A stretch of DNA of 64,000 bases, taken from NCBI GenBank assembly GCA_036279295.1, contig DASUJK010000129.1:1-64000 (forward strand), read 5' to 3'. The stretch's first letter is position 1. The number at the start of each line of letters is the position of its first letter. The position numbers and the translations under genes were made by a program. The notes under the pieces are model-generated. The model was not told the DNA's origin. It did no database searches and worked only from the letters and a program-made list of their open reading frames with translations. This document shows positions 60,061 to 64,000 of the stretch, piece by piece. The stretch comes from DATEPR01 sp036279295 (lineage in GTDB: Bacteria > Actinomycetota > Actinomycetes > Mycobacteriales > Pseudonocardiaceae).

Positions 60061-60704
60061 CCGAACCCGGCGGTGCCGATCAGCGCACCCCACTGGACCT
60101 GCTGCCCGGCGCCGTGTTGCGGCGCCGGGCCACGGTCGTCTCCGCGGTGGCCGTGGTGATGGGTGGCGTGTTCGGTGTGGTGTTCGGCCTGGTCGCCGAC
60201 TGGCTGGTCGGGCTGCTCGCCGCGATCATCGTGTGCGTGCCGCTGGTCATGGTGGCCGTTGCCGAGGCGCGTCGGCACTGCTGGCTGGTGGGTGGCACGG
60301 TGTTCGTGCGGGCGATCGGTACCCGGTCGGTGGACCTGCGGCAGACCACCGGCATGGAACTGCTGATCACCCGTGTGCGCGGCTCCACCGTGGTCGGTGT
60401 GCTGGCCACCGGGCCGCCGAAGGGCAAGACGATCAACGTCGCCGTCGCCACGTATACCGGTGGTGGCGGTCGGGAGCTGGACATTCTGGCGCTGCGCAGA
60501 CTGGCGGACGCGCTGGCCGCGGGCTCGGACACCAACGGACTGGTGTTCGCCGAACTGCTGGTTGCGCAACTGCGCGCCGAGGCGAGAGGTGAGGCGCCCG
60601 GGGGCCGGCCGCTCTATCGGGTGGCCGCGATGGCTCCCGGCGGGCGGCTCACGTACCGCATCCCGTCCGACGCGGTGGGCACGTTCGTGTCGTCGCTGGA
60701 CTGA
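60057..60704 (+). CDS. Hypothetical membrane protein after hisS
   Basis: 215 residues from GTG 60057, coupled to hisS. Two adjacent helices (about 25-68) and a cytoplasmic part of mixed strands (CWLVGGTVFVRAIGTRSVDLRQ, ALRRLADALAAGSD, YRVAAMAPGGRLTYRIPSDAV). PH-like features are possible but not convincing. Ends 2 nt from the convergent GNAT gene. Confidence 0.78.
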   Translation: MTEPGGADQRTPLDLLPGAVLRRRATVVSAVAVVMGGVFGVVFGLVADWLVGLLAAIIVCVPLVMVAVAEARRHCWLVGGTVFVRAIGTRSVDLRQTTGMELLITRVRGSTVVGVLATGPPKGKTINVAVATYTGGGGRELDILALRRLADALAAGSDTNGLVFAELLVAQLRAEARGEAPGGRPLYRVAAMAPGGRLTYRIPSDAVGTFVSSLD

Positions 60705-60705
60705 G

Positions 60706-61320
60706 CTACTCGGCCGTGGACCGGCCCAGGTAGGTGAGCAGGTCGTCGCCCATGTCGATCTCGTGGCAGCCGAGCCGGTCGTAGAACGCCCTGGCCTGCG
60801 TGTTCGTCGTGAGCATGGCGAGGTGCACCGCGGGCACGCCGGCCGTGTGCAGGGCGGTGAGCAGGGTGGCCATCATGCGCCTGCCGTGGCCCGAGCGCTG
60901 GTAACCGGGCAGCAGGTCGATGTGCAGATGGGCCGGGTAGTCGGCCAGTTTCGCGTGCACCATCAGTTCCGGGTGGTGCAGGAGGTAGGCCATCTCCTCG
61001 TCCCGGTCGGCAGGCGGCCCGGCGGGTTCGGGATGCTTGGCGCCGACCAGCGGTAGCCACTTCTCCCGCATCGCCTCGGCGAACCGTGTGCTGTCCGGGG
61101 CGCCGAGCACGTAGCCGGTGACCTGGCCGCCGTCGTCCAGCACGAACGCGAAGTCCGGCTCCAGGTAGGCGTAGGGCCCGGCGAAGATGTCGCCGACCAG
61201 TTCCGGGTCGCGGTAGAGCGCCGTGGCGTCCTGGCCGCCGTCGGCGGTGCGCAGGCAGACGTCGTAGATGCCGTCCCGGTCGGCTGGTCGGAACGGACGA
61301 ATCACCACATCGGCCATCAC
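60706..61320 (-). CDS. GNAT-family N-acetyltransferase
   Basis: 204 residues. IRPFRPADRDGIYDVCLRTAD start, substrate-side EPDFAFVLDDGGQVTGYVLGAPD, acetyl-CoA loop DLLPGYQRSGHGRRMMATLL and the terminal HLAMLTTNTQARAFYDRLGCHEID. Resembles the OGA-C-terminal/GNAT acetyltransferases; substrate unknown. Divergent from the SOS-controlled radical SAM gene (62 nt). Confidence 0.92.
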   Translation of the reverse strand: MMADVVIRPFRPADRDGIYDVCLRTADGGQDATALYRDPELVGDIFAGPYAYLEPDFAFVLDDGGQVTGYVLGAPDSTRFAEAMREKWLPLVGAKHPEPAGPPADRDEEMAYLLHHPELMVHAKLADYPAHLHIDLLPGYQRSGHGRRMMATLLTALHTAGVPAVHLAMLTTNTQARAFYDRLGCHEIDMGDDLLTYLGRSTAE

Positions 61321-61357
61321 CCGATCGTAGTGCGCGGCGAAATCGGTTTGACGGTTG

Positions 61358-61375
61358 TTCGAACATGTGTTCGAA
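61358..61375 (+). promoter_or_regulatory. Perfect LexA SOS box of the radical SAM gene
   Basis: TTCGAACATGTGTTCGAA, an 18-bp perfect palindrome containing the exact TCGAAC-N4-GTTCGA consensus. TTGACG at 61348-61353 and TCGAAT at 61371-61376 (17-nt gap) form a fitting promoter, so LexA would cover the -10. The gene starts at 61383. Confidence 0.92.
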
Positions 61376-61382
61376 TCGGTAG

Positions 61383-63440
61383 GTGCGATGGGACGGACAG
61401 CGGGTTCAGGGGGACGGGCAGGCGCAGGGCGCCTTGCCCGGGATCAGTGGGCTGGTGCGCAGCGTGCGTACGCCCGAGTTCAACGGCCTCGTGTTCCACG
61501 AGGTGATGGCCCGATCGGTGCTGAACAAGGTGCCGGGCGCGTCGTCCATGCCGTTCGGCTGGACGGTGAACCCGTACCGCGGCTGTTCACACGGTTGTAC
61601 GTATTGCCTGGCCGGGGACACCCCGGTGCTGATGGCCGACGGCCGCACCAAGCCGATCGCCGATCTCGTCGTCGGCGACCGGATCTACGGCACGCGGCTG
61701 ACCGGCCGATATCGCCGCTACGAGGCGACGACGGTGCTGGCGCACTGGGCCACGGACAAGCCCGCCTATCGGATCAAACTGGTCGACGGCACCGAGTTGG
61801 TGACCAGTGCCGACCACCGGTTCCTGACCGAGCGGGGCTGGAAACACGTCACCGGCACCACGACCGGTGCGGCCCGGCGCCCCCACCTGACCACCGGCAA
61901 CAAGCTGATGGGCACCGGTTCGTTCGGTGCGCAACCGGTGGTGGACGCGGACTATCGGCGCGGCTACCTGTGTGGGCTGGTGCCGGGTGGCGGTGGTGCC
62001 GGCTACCGCGACCGGGTGGCCAGGTTCCGGCTGGCCGCCGCACCGGACGGCGTGGCCGATCGGGCGGCACGGTTCCTCGCCGAATTCGGTGTGGACGCCG
62101 AACACGCCGGTGTGGTGCCCGGGTTGCTGGCGTGGCCGAGCGAGCCGAACGACCACTGGCACAAGGGTTTCCTGGCCGGAGTGTTCGACGCGCGGGGCGG
62201 CCGGTCCAGTCGGGTGCTGCGGATTCGCAATGCTGATCCCGAGGTGGTGCGGGCAGTGCTCGTCGGGTTCACCAGGTTCGGTTTCGCGCACACCGTGGAG
62301 GAGGCGGCCAAGGGCGTCGGGCCGCAGGTGGTCCGGCTCAACGGTGGACTGACCGAACACCTGCGGTTCTTCCATACGGTGGACCCGGCCGACACGAGCA
62401 AACGCACCATCGACGGGCTGGCCATCAAGTCGGGCGCGGCGCTGGGTGTGGTGTCGATCGAGGCACTGAACAAGACGATGCCGATGTACGACATCACCAC
62501 CGGCACAGGTGACTTCGTCGCCAATGGTGTGGTGTCGCACAACTGTTTCGCCAGAAATTCGCATACGTACCTGGATCTGGACTCGGGGCACGACTTCGAC
62601 ACCCAGGTCGTGGTGAAGGTCAACGCGGTCGAGGTGCTGACGGCCCAGTTACGGGCCAAGAAGTGGCAGCGAGAGCACGTCGCGATGGGTACGAACACCG
62701 ATCCGTACCAACGGGCCGAGGGCCGGTACGAGTTGATGCCGGGCATCATCGGCGCGCTGGCCCGGTCCGGCACGCCGATGTCGATCCTGACCAAGGGCAC
62801 GGTGCTGTCCAGGGACATCCAGTTGCTGGCCGCCGCGGCCAAGGACGTGCCGGTCGGGCTGGGCGTGTCGATCGCGTTGGTCGACCGGGACATCCAGCGT
62901 GATCTCGAACCAGGCACGCCCAGCCCGCAGGCCAGGTTGGAACTGGTCCGGCGGGTGCGCGAGGCAGGGCTGCCGTGTGGCGTGTTCGTGGCACCGGTGT
63001 TGCCGATGCTGACCGACTCGGCGGACCGGTTGGACCGGCTGTTCGCCGCGATCGCCGATGCTGGCGCGACGGGCGTGACGGTGTTGCCGCTGCACCTGAG
63101 GCCGGGCGCGCGGGAGTGGTTCGCCGCGTGGTTACGCAGGGAGCATCCGGAATTGGTGGAGTCGTACCGGCAGATCTACGGGAAGGGGAGTTACGCGGAT
63201 CGTGGTTACCGGAAGCTGTTGGCAGCCCGGGTCGGTCCACTGTTACGCAGGCACGGCCTGAGCACGGGCACCGACCGGTCCACGACGGACACGGCCACCG
63301 ATGGCGCCGATGGCACTGGGCCGGTGGGCGGCGGCGCGGGGGAGTCGGACCCGGACCGCGCGGTGTGGCCTGCGGGCAGCCTGCCAGCCGGAGCACCACG
63401 GTCAGCCACGGTGGACCAGGGCCAACTCAGCCTTCTGTGA
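61383..63440 (+). CDS. Intein-containing Rv2578c-family radical SAM protein
   Basis: 685 codons from GTG 61383; the spliced product would be 372 residues. Extein: MRWDGQRVQ start, then NPYRGCSHGCTY-C-FARNSHTYLDLDSG, where the CxxxCxxC iron-sulfur motif is completed only after splicing, followed by the SAM-domain GTNTDPYQRAEGRYELM, SILTKGTVLSRD, VGLGVSIALVDRDIQRDLEPGTP and a C-terminal basic region. The mycobacterial homologue Rv2578c is a LexA-regulated gene of unknown reaction; related enzymes are similar to spore photoproduct lyase-like SAM proteins. A perfect SOS box precedes the start. Confidence 0.92.
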   Translation: MRWDGQRVQGDGQAQGALPGISGLVRSVRTPEFNGLVFHEVMARSVLNKVPGASSMPFGWTVNPYRGCSHGCTYCLAGDTPVLMADGRTKPIADLVVGDRIYGTRLTGRYRRYEATTVLAHWATDKPAYRIKLVDGTELVTSADHRFLTERGWKHVTGTTTGAARRPHLTTGNKLMGTGSFGAQPVVDADYRRGYLCGLVPGGGGAGYRDRVARFRLAAAPDGVADRAARFLAEFGVDAEHAGVVPGLLAWPSEPNDHWHKGFLAGVFDARGGRSSRVLRIRNADPEVVRAVLVGFTRFGFAHTVEEAAKGVGPQVVRLNGGLTEHLRFFHTVDPADTSKRTIDGLAIKSGAALGVVSIEALNKTMPMYDITTGTGDFVANGVVSHNCFARNSHTYLDLDSGHDFDTQVVVKVNAVEVLTAQLRAKKWQREHVAMGTNTDPYQRAEGRYELMPGIIGALARSGTPMSILTKGTVLSRDIQLLAAAAKDVPVGLGVSIALVDRDIQRDLEPGTPSPQARLELVRRVREAGLPCGVFVAPVLPMLTDSADRLDRLFAAIADAGATGVTVLPLHLRPGAREWFAAWLRREHPELVESYRQIYGKGSYADRGYRKLLAARVGPLLRRHGLSTGTDRSTTDTATDGADGTGPVGGGAGESDPDRAVWPAGSLPAGAPRSATVDQGQLSLL
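61605..62543 (+). other. Intein (313 residues) in the radical SAM protein
   Basis: Starts with Cys at residue 75 (CLAGDTPVLMADGR, intein block A) and ends VVSHN at residue 387 before Cys+1. Block B is VTSADHRFLTERGWKHV and block F is MYDITTGTGDFVANG. A central LAGLIDADG-type endonuclease looks degraded: GYLCGLVPGGGGA lacks the first motif's acidic residue and the second reads FLAGVFDARGG. Autocatalytic splicing would join GCTY to CFAR. Confidence 0.93.
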
Positions 63441-63450
63441 TGGTCGACGT

Positions 63451-63486
63451 CGCCTGCGGCACGGCCGGCCACGCAGCCGCAGGGCG
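63451..63486 (+). terminator. Hairpin after the radical SAM gene
   Basis: Stem CGCCTGCGGC / GCCGCAGGGCG (one bulged G) with a 15-nt loop, 11 nt past the stop. Confidence 0.5.
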
Positions 63487-63489
63487 ATC

Positions 63490-63858
63490 GAAACGGCTGG
63501 ACTGCTTGGGTCGGTCGGTCGGACAGGCTGGGCCGACGCACGGACGCGGTGGGTTCGGCTCGGCGTGCGGCGGGTTTGGCCGTGGGCGTGGCGGGCCGCG
63601 CCGTGGGCGCAACGGGCGTGGTGCGCTGGCTGTTGCGGCGGCATGGCTCGCGAGCGTGCCGGTGGGTGTGGGGTGTGGTTCGCGGGTATAGCCAGTCGCC
63701 GGGTCTGGTTAGCAAGCGTGCCGGGCACGGCTCGTGAGCGCATCGTGCATGGCTTGCCGCGCGGCCGATCGCCGATGCGGTGTGCTCGAGCCACTTGGTG
63801 GCCGCATGTGTTGGGTGCGGCCGCTGTGCGCAGGCCTCGCTGATCAGGCCTTGGTGGG
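63490..63858. other. GC-skewed low-complexity intergenic stretch
   Basis: About 370 bp without a credible gene. The plus strand is G/T-rich with recurrent GTGGGCGTGG, GGCGTGC and CGTGCCGGGCACG-like words; the open frames it contains are Gly/Arg- or Ser/Arg-rich and look like composition artefacts. No promoter or RNA gene recognised. Confidence 0.5.
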
Positions 63859-64000
63859 TCAGCCGGTGGTGGTCAGTACCTCGGTGAGCAGCGCCACCAT
63901 GGTGAACCAGGCTTCGCCGTCCGGGGAGTCGTTCCACAGCTCGTTGAGCTCCGAGTCGTCGGCGAGCACCCGCGTCAGTGCCTGCACCGCCACCGGTCGC
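63859..64000 (-). CDS. DUF4259-like protein, partial at window edge
   Basis: Only the last 46 residues are visible: PVAVQALTRVLADDSELNEL, WNDSPDGEAWFTMVALLTEV, LTTTG. The pattern (helix ending in LADxSELxELW followed by an acidic turn and W) suits the C-terminus of DUF4259 proteins. The start lies beyond base 64000. Confidence 0.6.
   Translation of the reverse strand, partial: RPVAVQALTRVLADDSELNELWNDSPDGEAWFTMVALLTEVLTTTG

Noticed and set aside
63437..63843. Frames of 60-180 codons after the radical SAM gene
   Set aside because: Gly/Arg- or Ser/Arg-rich, no ribosome site, no family; judged compositional.

Overview
The window looks like a chromosomal segment of a high-GC actinomycete, most likely Pseudonocardiaceae or a close relative. 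The grounds are the codon bias, many GTG starts with 4-nt start/stop overlaps, an XRE-DUF5753/DUF397 pair, a luciferase-like probable F420-dependent oxidoreductase, actinobacterial LexA boxes of the form TCGAAC-N4-GTTCGA, and the core order ruvCAB-yajC-secD-secF-apt-rel-cyclophilin-MBL hydrolase-hisS. Genus is not determinable by eye. No tRNA, rRNA, CRISPR array, insertion sequence or replication origin was recognised.

Left part (1-13 kb): a catabolic block. A minus-strand operon encodes an NCS1 permease, a beta-ureidopropionase-type amidohydrolase, a dihydropyrimidinase/hydantoinase and a luciferase-like oxidoreductase cut by the window edge. About 4 kb away a PucR-type regulator is divergent from a class III aminotransferase and a CoA-acylating (methyl)malonate-semialdehyde dehydrogenase. 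Together these would take dihydropyrimidines or hydantoins through beta-alanine to acetyl-CoA. Between them lie an ArsR/double-AHSA1 pair and small Lsr2-like fragments. A haloalkane-dehalogenase-like hydrolase, divergent from a TetR regulator, follows.

Middle left (13-28 kb): an accessory mixture. It holds two secreted cellulose-acting proteins with CBM2 modules (a GH6 cellulase and an expansin), an XRE/DUF397 pair, a group of unknown small genes, a regulator/MFS pair behind a 17-bp inverted repeat, a lone histidine kinase, an MMPL transporter, an unusual two-HTH TetR regulator next to a decayed FAD monooxygenase, and tandem PH-like membrane proteins.

Centre (28-45 kb): EF-G-like GTPase, then pdxS and pdxT separated by about 4.6 kb of accessory genes (YfbU protein, an antitoxin without a toxin, XRE-cupin with AzlCD, amino-acid permease). 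The conserved run yebC, two unknown proteins, ruvCAB behind a LexA-like box, yajC, secD, secF and apt follows.

Right part (45-64 kb): a four-gene type VII-like polymorphic toxin cassette (YbaB-like protein, WXG100-like protein, EspC-like/YwqJ-type deaminase toxin, YwqK-type immunity protein) sits between apt and rel. On the other side of rel is a two-gene minus-strand operon: a membrane-anchored binding-protein-like protein and a CHAT protease-NTPase-TPR protein whose C-terminus is displaced by a -1 frameshift at a T5 run. These two cassettes, which bracket the (p)ppGpp synthetase, are the best candidates for undescribed biology. The segment ends with two cyclophilins, MBL hydrolase, hisS, a membrane protein, a GNAT protein, and a LexA-controlled Rv2578c-type radical SAM protein carrying an intein exactly at the third Cys of its iron-sulfur motif.
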